A stretch of DNA of 64,000 nucleotides from Didymella arachidicola. Taxonomy: Eukaryota; Ascomycota; Dothideomycetes; Pleosporales; Didymellaceae. The DNA lies in the NCBI GenBank assembly GCA_016630955.3, contig CM049990.2:620001-684000 (forward strand), given 5' to 3'. Position 1 is the stretch's first letter; each line of letters begins with the position of its first letter. The position numbers and the translations under genes are program-made. Positions 51,355 through 61,841 of this stretch are shown piece by piece. The notes under the pieces are model-generated. The model saw only the letters and a program-made list of their open reading frames with translations, had not been told where the DNA came from and made no database searches.

Positions 51355-52872
51355 CTAAATATTCATACTTAGTCGGTGGACAACAGGAACCGAGCTGGGT
51401 GGAAGACCACCGTACTCGGTGATGACCATATCGATGTATTTGGCGGGCGTAACGTCGTAGAGGACCTGAAGATGATGGAGGTTCTTCGACTCGGCGATCC
51501 ATTTGAGGACATCCGATGTGTCTGGCTTCTCCTCCTCAGTGGTCGCAGCTTTGTCGTCGTTCTTGCTAGCGGCTCTACTACTAGGGAGCATGGACTTGAG
51601 AGGGAGCAGATCGCGACGCTCCGCCTCAGACAGCAGCTCCTCGGAAGGGGCAACCTCGTTGCCAACGATCGAATCAAGCGCGACTTTCTCGGTAAATTTG
51701 ACAGATTGACACAGAACAATGACCGGGAGCGATTGGGCGCTTGCGAGCATCGACACACTGGCTGTACCGACTCGCGAGTACAGTCTGCCATTGGACATCA
51801 TGGCGTGCGCGCCGAGGAAAACCTTTGTTGCGTCCTTGATAGCATGCGAAGCGCCAGTGATGAGGTAATAGCGTACTTTGACGCCTGCATTTGCAAGCTT
51901 CCGGGCCAACTGCTTGCCCTCGAAGAGTGGTTTCGAATCAACGACGATGACGGAGAATGGTGTGCCTGCCTCGTGAGCGCGTAGGATGGCTTGCTCGACG
52001 ATGGAGCTAGATGCGTATGTAAGAACAACATCCCCGGGCTCGATCTTTGACGCAGCAAGATCGCGAATGAGTCTGTCAGCTGCTGTTACGCGCTCGCGAA
52101 TGAAGATGTCGATCTCTTCTAAGAGGTCGCGTTTGGCCTCTGCCTCTGGGGTAGCAGGGTCAATTTTGATGATTACGTCTTTCAGCCACCGGATAGCATT
52201 TCCCATACTGATGCTCAGCGGTCTACAGCTCCTGAGGTATTCGATCTGCGGGCTCAGATGGTGATTTGTGAGGTGACGTGCCAAACTGGTGCCTGGCGGT
52301 GTTTGGTAGGAGTCGATAACAGCTTTGAAGGAAAGGAGCATTGCTACCATACGGGCAGTGCTACCGCAGATCGTGTAACTGCTGTACTGCAGTCCCAGAG
52401 ACAGGACTGCCGGGTGAACATCTTTGCCTGCTCCGTTCATGGACTGCTGCTTCGGTTGGCTGTAAAGATGCCCAAAGAACAGCCCAATACCAGCCTGTCT
52501 TGACTCCTTCTTGCTCTTCTTCTCCAGCTCTTTTTGGAAAGGCACGTTGGATTGGGAAGGGCGTCTTCTAATGGGCATGGGTCGAGCTTGCTCATTCTTT
52601 GCGCCCTGCTTGGGCTCCTTCGATTGCTTCTGCCCTTCCTTGGGTGCCCCCTGCTCTTTCGGAGGACCACCTGGACCTTTTTGCTGCGCTCTCCGCGCTT
52701 GCTTCTCGGCTTGCTTTTGCTTCTTCAATTCTGCTGGTGAGAGTTTCTTTGGCGCATCCTCGGCTGGCTTTGTGCTCTTGGCGTCTCCATTTGTTGTCGT
52801 GACAGGCGCTTCCTGTGGCTGTGAAGATGGCGCGGCGGTAGCCGGTGCTGACTCTGTTGTTTGATCCGCCAT
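51355..52872 (-). CDS. GCD2: Translation initiation factor eIF2B subunit delta (GCD2)
   Basis: A regulatory subunit of the eIF2B guanine nucleotide exchange factor, which recycles eIF2-GDP and senses eIF2-alpha phosphorylation in general amino-acid control. 505 aa, single exon from ATG 52872; the frame extends upstream but the leader has no conserved features. A low-complexity Lys/Gln/Pro-rich N-terminus (1-110) is typical of the delta subunit. The Rossmann-like eIF2B alpha/beta/delta fold follows: HPAVLSLGLQYSSYTICGSTARMVAMLLSFK, DIFIRERVTAADRLI, GDVVLTYASSSIVEQAIL, FSVIVVDSKPLFEGKQLARKL, KVFLGAHAMMSNGRLYSRVGTA and KYIDMVITEYGGLPPSSVPVV. Divergent from the SAF1-like gene. Confidence 0.96.
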   Translation of the reverse strand: MADQTTESAPATAAPSSQPQEAPVTTTNGDAKSTKPAEDAPKKLSPAELKKQKQAEKQARRAQQKGPGGPPKEQGAPKEGQKQSKEPKQGAKNEQARPMPIRRRPSQSNVPFQKELEKKSKKESRQAGIGLFFGHLYSQPKQQSMNGAGKDVHPAVLSLGLQYSSYTICGSTARMVAMLLSFKAVIDSYQTPPGTSLARHLTNHHLSPQIEYLRSCRPLSISMGNAIRWLKDVIIKIDPATPEAEAKRDLLEEIDIFIRERVTAADRLIRDLAASKIEPGDVVLTYASSSIVEQAILRAHEAGTPFSVIVVDSKPLFEGKQLARKLANAGVKVRYYLITGASHAIKDATKVFLGAHAMMSNGRLYSRVGTASVSMLASAQSLPVIVLCQSVKFTEKVALDSIVGNEVAPSEELLSEAERRDLLPLKSMLPSSRAASKNDDKAATTEEEKPDTSDVLKWIAESKNLHHLQVLYDVTPAKYIDMVITEYGGLPPSSVPVVHRLSMNI

Positions 52873-53315
52873 AGTTGGGTTGATTCGGCTTCCCTCAAGA
52901 ACGGCGCCTCGACAAAGTACCCTACACACTTCTGTAGACGAAAGTGGGGGAAATCCAAGATATATCGACGTTGAAAGATCCGTGTGGGGAGCTGAGAGTT
53001 ACAGGCGATACTTGTAGCTAAATCGAGTTTGGCGTAGGCAAGATATTGTTCGTCGTCACCGCTGGGCTGGCGTCGCGGAATTTTGTCAGAAAGTCGTGAA
53101 GGCCATTGACTCAAAGGCCGCATTAGGCTGGAATGGTGATGGCGCGCTTGGCGAACCCCCGCCACTGCCCTTGCGGCAACGTCATCTGGGCAGCCGCGAT
53201 TAACAGGGTCCAAACACAAGGCTACAGTAACCGTACACATGGTCCTGTAGAATGCGAACGATGATCTGACTCGCACTTTGACTTCCACACACTACTTTGA
53301 TCCAACTGACTCACT
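52873..53315. promoter_or_regulatory. Bidirectional promoter, GCD2 / SAF1-like
   Basis: 443 bases between divergent start codons; no specific element is claimed. Because GCD2 is under amino-acid control in yeast, TGACTC-type sites are of interest: TGACTC occurs at about 53107 and 53310. Confidence 0.5.
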
Positions 53316-55277
53316 ATGACTGACAGGACCACGTCCATCACAGATCTTCCGCTCGACATTCTTGTCCTTGTATTCCCGTACTTGGACGCGAAGAGCTTCC
53401 TGTCGCTCTGCAGCACATGCAAGGCATTTCAGCAACCCTCGATTCGACTTGATCCCACATACTGGAGCTTCACAACGCGCAGTGTTTTCCGTGTCCCTAA
53501 CCAGCCAGTCGTCCAGTATGATGGCGTACGGTGGCAAAAGCTATATCGACGTATGCTAACTCAGAGCCACGTCTTCACATGGGGCAACAATGGTCACAGC
53601 CGTCTAGGTCATGGGTATGGTGGGGTTATGCCTCGAGGTCCAATGCTACTGCCCAGGCGACCAGGACCGATGAGGACCCGAGGCAGAGTCAACTGCGCAT
53701 TTCCAACGGAGATGGAGGATACTCGGCAGCTGGGTATCATCGCAGACATGCAGTGTGGGTGAGTGCTACATTCCCCAGATTTGAATCGGCGCAGTAAACT
53801 GACGACGTGCAGTGGTTGGTCAACGACACTCCTCACCGCGAACGGTACTCTTCATACAGCCGGCGTTCTCGACGGCCAGGTCACTCTAGCCTCGCATGAT
53901 CGAATGGCTCCTCTTCAGTTTCCCACCGGCCTACCCTCCGCCGCCTCCGGAGCCCAATACTATGAACCCTCGACTGCCATTCGCCAGTTCTCAGCGGGCA
54001 GATCGCATATACTGGCACTCTCAGACAACGGAAAGATTTGGTCTTGGTACCATGCGAAGAAGGCTGCACTACAAGTCAAATTCGCGCACGTAGACTTGAA
54101 GGAACAGGCCAGTGATGGCTCCTCTGCTAAGCAACCTTCGTCGTTCGGACATGTACAGCAAGTTATTGCCGGGTGGAGCCGCAGCTCTGCTTATGTGCAG
54201 GGCGTAGGTATCATACTTTGGGATGTGGTTGAAAGAGGGACGAATGATGGCGATACAGACACGATGCTTGTGCTTGAGAATGCCGAAGTATCCAAAACCA
54301 GCTACCGACGCCCAAAGGGGCAAGAGCGAGAGAGCGAGGATCAAAGAGCACTTGGCGAAGAAGTTGGAGCTGTTCTCAACTACATCATCTTGGAGCACTT
54401 CGTCGTATTCGCGACTGACATTGGAAAAGTCTTCTGTGGACTTTTCCGTGACAAGAATATAGTCGACGACATTCTTGAACTCAGCGATCTGCGAAGCACG
54501 AACGGTTCGTCTGTTGACGTCCAGGGTTCATTCCGTCGCTTCGCAGTTTTTAAAAATGGAGAAGTCATCACTGCTGACCAGGAATATCTGCATCAGTGCT
54601 GGAACGCTCGAGGCACGAACTCTACATTCAGCGGTCTCCATAGGATCCCAGCGTTGCAGAACAACGATGTCATCTCCGTTGCTTTTGGCGATTACCATTA
54701 TCTCGCGCTTCACTCAAACGGCAAGATCACGTCGTATGGCACTGAGCTGCAGGCATGTGGCGCTCTTGGTCTCGGGGAGGAAGGTCCACAGGGCAAAGCG
54801 CGAGGCGTAATATATGACCACTTCACCCGCGACGGGCGTCTGGTACCACACGCATACACATATGGCCGTCAGGTGTGGTTCGATTCGAGGAAGAAAGACT
54901 GGATTCAACGCATCATTCAGGACTCGCCAAATGAGAACGAGGAAGCGCGACAGCGCGAGGGATTGTTCAACGAGGACCCGAACGTGCAAGGCGAGGTGAG
55001 CGAGTGGATCGAGCAAGAAGCGCAAGAGTGGGATAAGGATGCAGGCGAGGATGGACTCGGCGCATACTTTGCTCTCAGGGTAAGTGCTGCAGGTTGGCAT
55101 TCTGGTGCTTTGGTGCTGGTTAACGAGGATCTGGCGAGGAAGGAGCCTTTGTATTCGTACGAGGGCAAATCTTTCCCTCGGTTGCGTCTCAGGGATGGCA
55201 CAGAGATGCCGGGTTCTGGAGAGTTGGATGCGTGGAGAAATGGGGAGCCTCAGTGGAGACTGGATGCTGTTGCTTGA
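53316..55277 (+). CDS. SAF1: F-box and RCC1-repeat protein (SCF-associated factor SAF1-like)
   Basis: Yeast Saf1 is an F-box protein that directs SCF to unprocessed vacuolar/lysosomal-type zymogens and Aah1. Exons are 53316-53758 and 53813-55277 with a 54-nt GTGAGT...CTGAC...CAG intron, giving 635 aa. An F-box sits at about residues 8-50 (SITDLPLDILVLVFPYLDAKSFLSLCSTCKAF). RCC1-type repeats follow: VFTWGNNGHSRLGHG (about 87-101), GWSTTLLTANGTLHTAGVL, FSAGRSHILALSDNGKIWSW, SVAFGDYHYLALHSNGKITSYG and SAAGWHSGALVLV. Order and length match the Saf1 group. The substrate is unknown in this fungus. Convergent with CAND1, which regulates exchange of F-box proteins on cullins. Confidence 0.92.
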
Positions 55278-55589
55278 ATCGTCCTGGTATACATGACCAA
55301 CCGACTTTACAGCCAGGTATTCTATGGTCGCGTCAGTCATCTCACCCAAAAGTACGGTTGCTACGGTGAAATTTTTGTAGTGTCTTTGATTGCTTGTACC
55401 AGCCTATGTGTCTAGCCCTACAGGCTTTGGACCTTTGCAATCCATGCTATGCGAACGCTATGTACTCCGAATCGGCAGATCACGGACCGAGCTACCATCT
55501 AGTTCCTCATCCGCTACCGGCATCTTGCCTTGCAGGCGAGGTTTGCGGAGCTTCTCGGTAGACGACGCTCCTGTAAACAATGACCTCGC
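55278..55589. other. Convergent spacer, SAF1-like / CAND1
   Basis: 312 bases with both 3' UTRs expected; nothing else seen. Confidence 0.5.
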
Positions 55590-58500
55590 CTAGCGGTCAC
55601 GTTCCTTGAGCTCGTCGATAGCATCTTTAAGGCGCTGAGCATGCTCCTTCGTAACCCACTCCCAGTACTGCGCCCAAGTCCTGGTCTGCGGATCGACGTG
55701 TCCAACTGCGGCTTCAGTGCCGAGCTGCTTGTTTAGCAGCACAGTGACGCGCAGCACGCCCTTGCCGCCCTCTTGGATCTTCTCGATTTCCTGCTTGACG
55801 GCGTTGTCCTTGGGCTTGACGTTCAGCACGGTGCGGAAGTTGGACACAATGGTCTCGAGGCGCGAGTGCACCTGTTCCGGTACGATGACCATGAGCTTCG
55901 TGAGCATGAGGTTGCACAGGATGCGGATGTCATGCTCGTCGGCGATGCCGGCGACGATGCGCTCGCAGCAGTCTGACACTTCCATGGGTCCGATGCGGGA
56001 GAATGCTGTTTCTAAGAGTGCGTATAGTGTTTCGTAGGCAGACTTGCGGAGTTCGAGGCCGTCGTCGACGTTGTGCTTGAAGGGACCCATCTGGACGACG
56101 CGGATAAGCTCAGGTTTTTGGTAAGTTTCTTTCATGGCGAGAGGAAGTAGCTGGTCCAGAGCGGGGAGAATAATCTCGGGCTTGTTGTGCATGGCGGAGT
56201 TGAAGGTCGTGAGTGCCAGACGACGGTTGTCGAGATCCTCCTCGTTGAGCATCTGTGTGAGCATGGGGACGACGATGGGTCGGAGGTACTCGTCGTAGGC
56301 CTCATCGGTGTCGGCAAGGGTGTATCGAAGCGCAGAGATGACCATACCACGGACGGCAGCCTTGCGGTCGTTCAAGAAACCCTATCTCTGTTAGCAAACA
56401 CGGACGCACTGCGAAGGGAAGGATCTCACCTGAAGCTGAGGCAGGTACGTCTTAGGGTCAATCATCGTAAGCCTGCCAACACACTCCGCACCAATCGCCT
56501 TGTTGTCCTCCAGCTGGGACGCAGCGACCAAATTTTGCCACAGTGTTGAAGCGTACGGTATGATCTCGGATTCGGTGTCTTCTTGCTGCAGGATCTCCTT
56601 GATGGCGTGCAGCAGCAGGTACTGGGGTGCTGATGCCTTGCCCATGGTCGAAAGAATGACAGGAACGTATTGACTAACGTTACCAGCGCCAGCGCGTCCA
56701 AGAGCGACAGCAGCAGCGAGTGGTACCTGGTCAGACTTGACAGAGAAGTACTTAATGAACAGGTTGGGGTCGACCGATGACTGTTGGCCAAGACGAAGCG
56801 CTGCTTCGCCCAGTACCACCAACGCAAGACACTTGCGCTTGTCGTCTTGCGCAGTCTCCAGCTCAGTCACGAACTGGTCAAGCTTGACGCCAACACTAGC
56901 ACCGCCATACACGAGAAGGTTTCCGATGACCTTGCCAACTACTTCTGGGTGACCAGCGACGCCGACATCTTGCAGCAGCGACTTCATCAGAGCTTGGCCG
57001 GCCTGTTGCTCTCCGATTGTGCGAACAAGCTTCAATAGAGCATCAAGGGATGATCCGCTGATCGAGCCTTGAACAACCCGGCAAAGGGCGTTGTTGAGCT
57101 CGGAGGTCAGAGTTGACTTGGCGTCGTCCTGGACAAAGGTGGCTAGGATGATAAGTGCAGGTCCGAGAAGGTGGAGATCAGAAGCGTTAAGGAGAGGCAG
57201 GAGCAGATCCACAATCTGAGCCTTAGTCCGGCTATCGAGCTGTTTTCGGGAGCGCTCATTCAGCGCCAATGTCCTGAGAGCACTCAAGCTTGCACCTCGC
57301 AGAACACGGCTGGCCTTCCGGAGCTGAGCACCCAGTTCCAGAGCGACGCTCTGCACCCACTTGGCAGACAGCTCGTTTTGCGCCTTTGTATGAGCCGCAA
57401 TCGAGTCAATGGCGCGCACAGATGCCAGACGTGTCAGCTCATTCTTGAGACGGTCGGCCAGTAACTCCAAACCCGCCGTTCGCTTCTGTGATGAGATCAA
57501 ACCTTCTGTGCCAGAGCTTCGACCAAGTAAGAGCCCGAGTACATGTATGGCGCTCTGGCGAACCTCGAGATCTGCATCGTTAGCCGAGATGCGGCTGACC
57601 AGAGTATCATATAAGGACTCCAGATACTGCTGGTTCTGTGCTCCTGTCGCCGCAGACCGTGGTGGTGTGAGGGCCTTGATGACCTGCTCGGTCGCGGCCA
57701 GCGCCTCGATGGACAGCTTGCTGTACTTCTCAGTCGTTCCCTTCAGAAGAGCAGGAACAATGCTTGACAGATACGGTTGGATGTCTTTCGCGTGATGTGT
57801 GTCGGCGATGGCACCAATGAGTTGCAGGGCCTGGATTCGGAGGCTGTTTGCTGTTGCTGATGCGCTGCTTGTCGAGCCGCTGCTGGTTTTCGAAGCCTCG
57901 ACTACAGGCTCGAGTAACTGCGTAAGGTAGCCCTCAAGGCCGCCCTGCTGAGTAATGACAATATCCTTGATCAGGATGATTGAGGCCTGCTTCGTCGAGG
58001 GCGGACACGAAGACTGCTTGAGAAGCTGCGCGACGCCCTTGACAATCTCAGGACTCAGCTTAGCCAGACTCGCTCGTGGGCCGACAGGCGGTGTTCCCGA
58101 TCGCGCGGGAGACGAGTACCCCATGGATACTGACGAACTACCGTGCGAGTCGAGCATGCTGGCATCGCTGCCCCCCCTACGACGCTTGCGGCTAGGTGGC
58201 GGCGCCATTGTCCCACCTTGAGGGTGTTCATCGGCGAACTTGACTGGCGAAGGTCCGTCGCCTGACTTCTTGACAAGATTCGACAGTGTAGCTAGTACCT
58301 CCAGGCGCACGTTGTCTTCCCGCTCCTTGAAACGTCCAATCAAAGCGGGAGCCACCTTGTTGTACAGCGTTCCGTCCTCGATGAGGTCGCCATTGCTTCG
58401 CGTGGAGATCAAAGTGTACAGGACCTTGGCTGCACACCTACGAACCTTCCAGCTGGCGTCATCGTCGTCATCATAGCCAGTCTCTTCCTCGAAGTCATCG

Positions 58501-59707
58501 CCTTCTAGCGCATCTTCCTCGTCACTCTCCATAGCGTCTTCATCGTCATCGTCATCTTGTGCGAGATTCGGATCGTACTTGAGGTATCGTGTGGCTGCAG
58601 CAATGGTTTCGTCTGTGTACATGCGCATGTCCTGTGAGCACGAGGCGAGGAAACCGTCGAGCGCGATGAGGGCAGCTTCCAGCACCTCGTCGATCTCAGG
58701 ATCGCGGTCGCCCTCGTCGTCAGAGACGTCCATGCCATCTTCCTGTTCTTGTTCGCTGACTGCGGCCAGGACAAAGGGTGCAAGTGTCTTGAGGTATGGA
58801 CCAAATTTACGGGGAATAGATCTGTGCTTGTCAGCATGGGAAATGCGCGAGTGAGGTTTTTTACTGACCGAGCCATGGAGCCAAGAATGGTGATGTACAA
58901 CTTTCGCTTGCTGCGAACAAGATGTGCGTCGCGCAGGTGCTCGATTACACGAGACAGAAAGCTGCTCAGCAGCTGGTCTGGGAAGTAGCCTGCCAATGTG
59001 GCGATGGCGGCCACGGATTTCTTCTTCATCATGGAGCTTGCTCGGTCGTTCTCGAGGATCTCGAATGTGATCTTCTGCAGCGCCTGTATCTCCACATCCT
59101 GCAGCAGCGGCCCAAAGCAGCGTGCGATCTCGATCAAGACGTCAATAGCATTGCTGTCTGTGCCCTTCTCCAGGTCCACCTGCAGCATACCTTGGGGGAC
59201 CTTGGGCAGGCCCTGCTGTGCGGGCTGAATGACGTGGTATCCGACCAGTCGAGGAATGAGCACCCTGCTGATGGCGCTGTATGCATCGAGAACAGGCTTT
59301 GCTCGCGCGACACCAGCGACAGGACGTGGCAGTGAGACAACGACTTCGCGGAGGGCGAGAGAAGGTATGCTCTGGTCGACGGCACTGTCCGTCTGCAGGT
59401 TCGAGAGCTTCTCAATCATAGGACACAGGATCTTGTCTGGGATCCTGTTCACAAAAGGGCCTAAGCACTTGACTGCCTGGTTCTGCACCTCGCCGTTCGT
59501 GTCGACCAGGGTTGCGAGGAGCCCCTCCACTGTCTTCGCGCATGTGACCTCATCGTGCTGGAGGAATCCAGCGTGAGCGACGACCAGTGTGTCGTGCAGG
59601 TCGCTCAGGGCCATGAAGCGGAAGTCGGGGTCCGCGTCGGAGAGCTTCGGTAGCAGCTGGGCGACATTGTGGGCGGTTGGGTTGGGCGGAACCGACGAGG
59701 GTGCCAT
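55590..59707 (-). CDS. CAND1: Cullin-associated NEDD8-dissociated protein CAND1 (TIP120)
   Basis: CAND1 binds un-neddylated cullins and swaps F-box substrate modules on SCF ligases. Exons on the minus strand are 59707-58869, 58821-56430 and 56381-55590 (introns 47 and 48 nt), giving 1340 aa, slightly longer than animal CAND1 (about 1230). The whole protein is HEAT-repeat helices: NVAQLLPKLSDADPDFRFMALSDL at the start, GSMARSIPRKFGPYLKTLAPFVL across intron 1, an acidic loop (DDDDDEDAMESDEED) typical of the family, and RRCAAKVLYTLI...FKEREDNVRLEVLATLSNLV. A fungal insertion with PPPSRKRRRGG accounts for part of the extra length. The C-terminal part reads GFLNDRKAAVRGMVISALRY and ALDQLLPLAMKETYQKPELIRVVQMGPFKHNVDDGLELRKSAYETLYALLE, the TIP120 domain. 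Confidence 0.96.
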
Positions 59708-60512
59708 GGCGGCAGTGTGTGTTGCTGGACGCTCGCAGTCTACGAAAGTGAGCTGCGGCGCTGGTGGAGTGGTTGCGCGTGGCGGGGTACCCTAGCTGTG
59801 GTGGGGGTGCTGGTGACGGACGGCGGGATCGAGGTGCCAACGCGTGCAGGGAGCGCGTTTGTATTGGGCAGGGCGAGGATTGTTTATACCAACTGGCGAG
59901 TGGAGGGAATGTCTGGTGTGGAAGCTGATCGACCTTGGGCCATTGTTGCCGCCTGCGCTGCCTGCTGCTTGTGCCCCATTTGCCCCAGCATTGCCAAAGC
60001 TTCCACGCACGGTCTCTACGTGCTTCACCGAATACACACGAGCAACGAGCAAACGACCGCCACGGCGAATAATATTATTCAAGTCGGCCTTGGAGGTTTC
60101 TATAAAGCAGTGTTTGGCCAACTCAATCTATAATCTACACCATGAGTCTATACCGGCACGGTCGTTCTCAATGCTGCAAACAATTCGACATCAGTGACGT
60201 AGCTTGCTCCGAACATAGCTTCCATCAGAGAGCTCTGCATACGTATTCTGATGGTCCTTACATCCTCCAAAGCATTCTGATGGGTGGCGGAGAGCTCAGC
60301 AACGCATCTCACCACGAACTCTAACACCTTCGAGCTCTTCCGAGGTGGTATGCTGTACGAACCAAAGCCAATGCGGCTAAGCTCGAGTGTGCACGGGTCT
60401 TTTTCGTTCATCGTCGTGAACATGACGTGCCGAGTGGACTGATCCCACAACCTCTCGTCATTGCCATCAATTGCTCTTCATTGCAGTCAATTGCTATCTT
60501 CACAGCTTCACA
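59708..60512. promoter_or_regulatory. Divergent intergenic region, CAND1 / mitochondrial protein gene
   Basis: About 800 bases with both promoters. A minus-strand open frame at 60148-60423 lies in it and may be a small gene or relic (see separate entry). Repeated CATTGC...TCAATTGC strings occur at 60460-60495, just before the plus-strand start. Confidence 0.5.
60148..60423 (-). CDS. Hypothetical small open frame (uncertain)
   Basis: 91 codons from ATG 60423: a mixed hydrophobic/charged composition with LELSRIGFGSYSIPPRKSSKVLEFVVRCVAELS resembling a folded alpha/beta segment. I recognise no family. It ends 275 bases before the CAND1-side promoter and overlaps no other gene. It could be a gene relic, a short exon of an unrecognised gene, or chance. 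Confidence 0.22.
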   Translation of the reverse strand: MFTTMNEKDPCTLELSRIGFGSYSIPPRKSSKVLEFVVRCVAELSATHQNALEDVRTIRIRMQSSLMEAMFGASYVTDVELFAALRTTVPV

Positions 60513-61519
60513 ATGTCTTTCATCAGGTCAACAGCCCTCCGCGCCTCTTCTGTCGCACGCGCCGCCCGTCCGGCCGTCCGCGCTGCCCAGCCTCTTCGCC
60601 AGAGCATCCAGCGCAGGACATACGCTAGCGGTCACGGCCACAGTGAGGCCAAGAGCAGCGATGTTCCATGGTGAGTAAACACAACAGTCAGCTGTGCTAT
60701 TCGAGCGAGACTCTATCGTTTGCTGGCATTCGTGGACACGCGCAGCTCCACGGCACCTAGCTAACCCTCGCGCAGGATAGCCGCTGCTGTTGCCGGAACT
60801 GCCGGTGGCCTCTACATAGTCATCACCCAGGACTTTGGTCACGGCGAGCACCACGATGAGCACGCCGATCACCACGATGATCACGCCGAGTACGTCGAGA
60901 AGGCCAACAACAAGGAGCTGCAGGAGGAGGCCAACAAGGAGAAGCCTGCCCTCCAGAAGGAGAAGTTCAACTCCAAGCAGACGGCCGTGCAGGAGGCTCA
61001 GGAGAAAGATGCCACCGATGTAAACGTGCCTAAGGTCGAGAAGTCCGATGCCAACGAGGAGGACGCGAGCAAGGACGACGACGAGAAGAGCGAGGGCGGT
61101 CCCGCCGACTTCAGCAAACACCCTGAGTCGCGTGAGAAGAAGGCTGAGGACAAGAAGAAGGAGCACAAGGAGAGCAAGGCATCGTCCAGCCAGGAAAAGA
61201 CCGATGACGAGGCCGATCCCTCCCCCGACAAGTCTGACAAGGTGAGAGCCCCGACTTAACCTTGACACGCCCTATACTGACTACTCAGCCCTCTCCCCGC
61301 AAAGAGCCCAAGAGCTTCAACGAGATGTCCGGTAAGCAGCAGGGCTTGTCCAACGACGAGACCCACCACAGCTCGCAGATCTCCCAGCACGACGAGAAGT
61401 CAAAGAAGGGCGAGGGTGCTCCGGAGAGTGCCAAACTCAAGGGCACTGTTTCCACCGACCGACCCGGTGCTGAGAACAAGGAGGAGCGTGGCAAGTCCCA
61501 TATCGACAAGGACGCGTAA
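60513..61519 (+). CDS. Highly charged mitochondrial protein of unknown function
   Basis: Exons are 60513-60670, 60776-61241 and 61289-61519 (introns 105 and 47 nt), giving 284 aa. The N-terminus is a classic mitochondrial presequence: MSFIRSTALRASSVARAARP, many Arg/Ala/Ser and no acids to about residue 40, with RRTYASG as a likely cleavage region. One membrane segment follows, completed across intron 1 (WIAAAVAGTAGGLYIVI, about 53-69), then a His/Asp/Glu cluster (HGEHHDEHADHHDDHAEY). The remaining 200 residues are Lys/Glu/Asp/Ser-rich and probably disordered. Topology suggests an inner-membrane single-pass protein with a charged soluble tail. No domain is recognised. Confidence 0.88.
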
Positions 61520-61841
61520 AGAAAAGCTCCCGCAATTTTCTCATACAACCTCTGTCATCTTAGTATCCTAGCGACGAACGATCCCCTCGTCGCTGCTTGT
61601 ATAGTCCCGAATCCATATCATTCACACGTGCGCCCTGTTCAAACATCGCTGCTTATGTGAGAACAGGAGACGGAAGTCTTGCCTACCTGGGTCAGCTCTT
61701 CGTTAGCTGATCCGAGGCTTACGCACTAGGGACGTCGATGTCAGCAACAAGTACACTCCAATATCAAGAAACCTCCCGTGTCACGACTCGAAGTACTAAA
61801 GTGATGTGGTTCTCCTCGCCATCAATCTAGGTGCCAGAAAC
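61520..61841. promoter_or_regulatory. Upstream region of the P450 gene
   Basis: 322 bases with the 3' UTR of the charged protein gene and the P450 promoter. An out-of-frame ATG at 61804 stops after seven codons. A GTG at 61806 is in frame with the P450 but there is no in-frame ATG before 61842. Confidence 0.5.
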
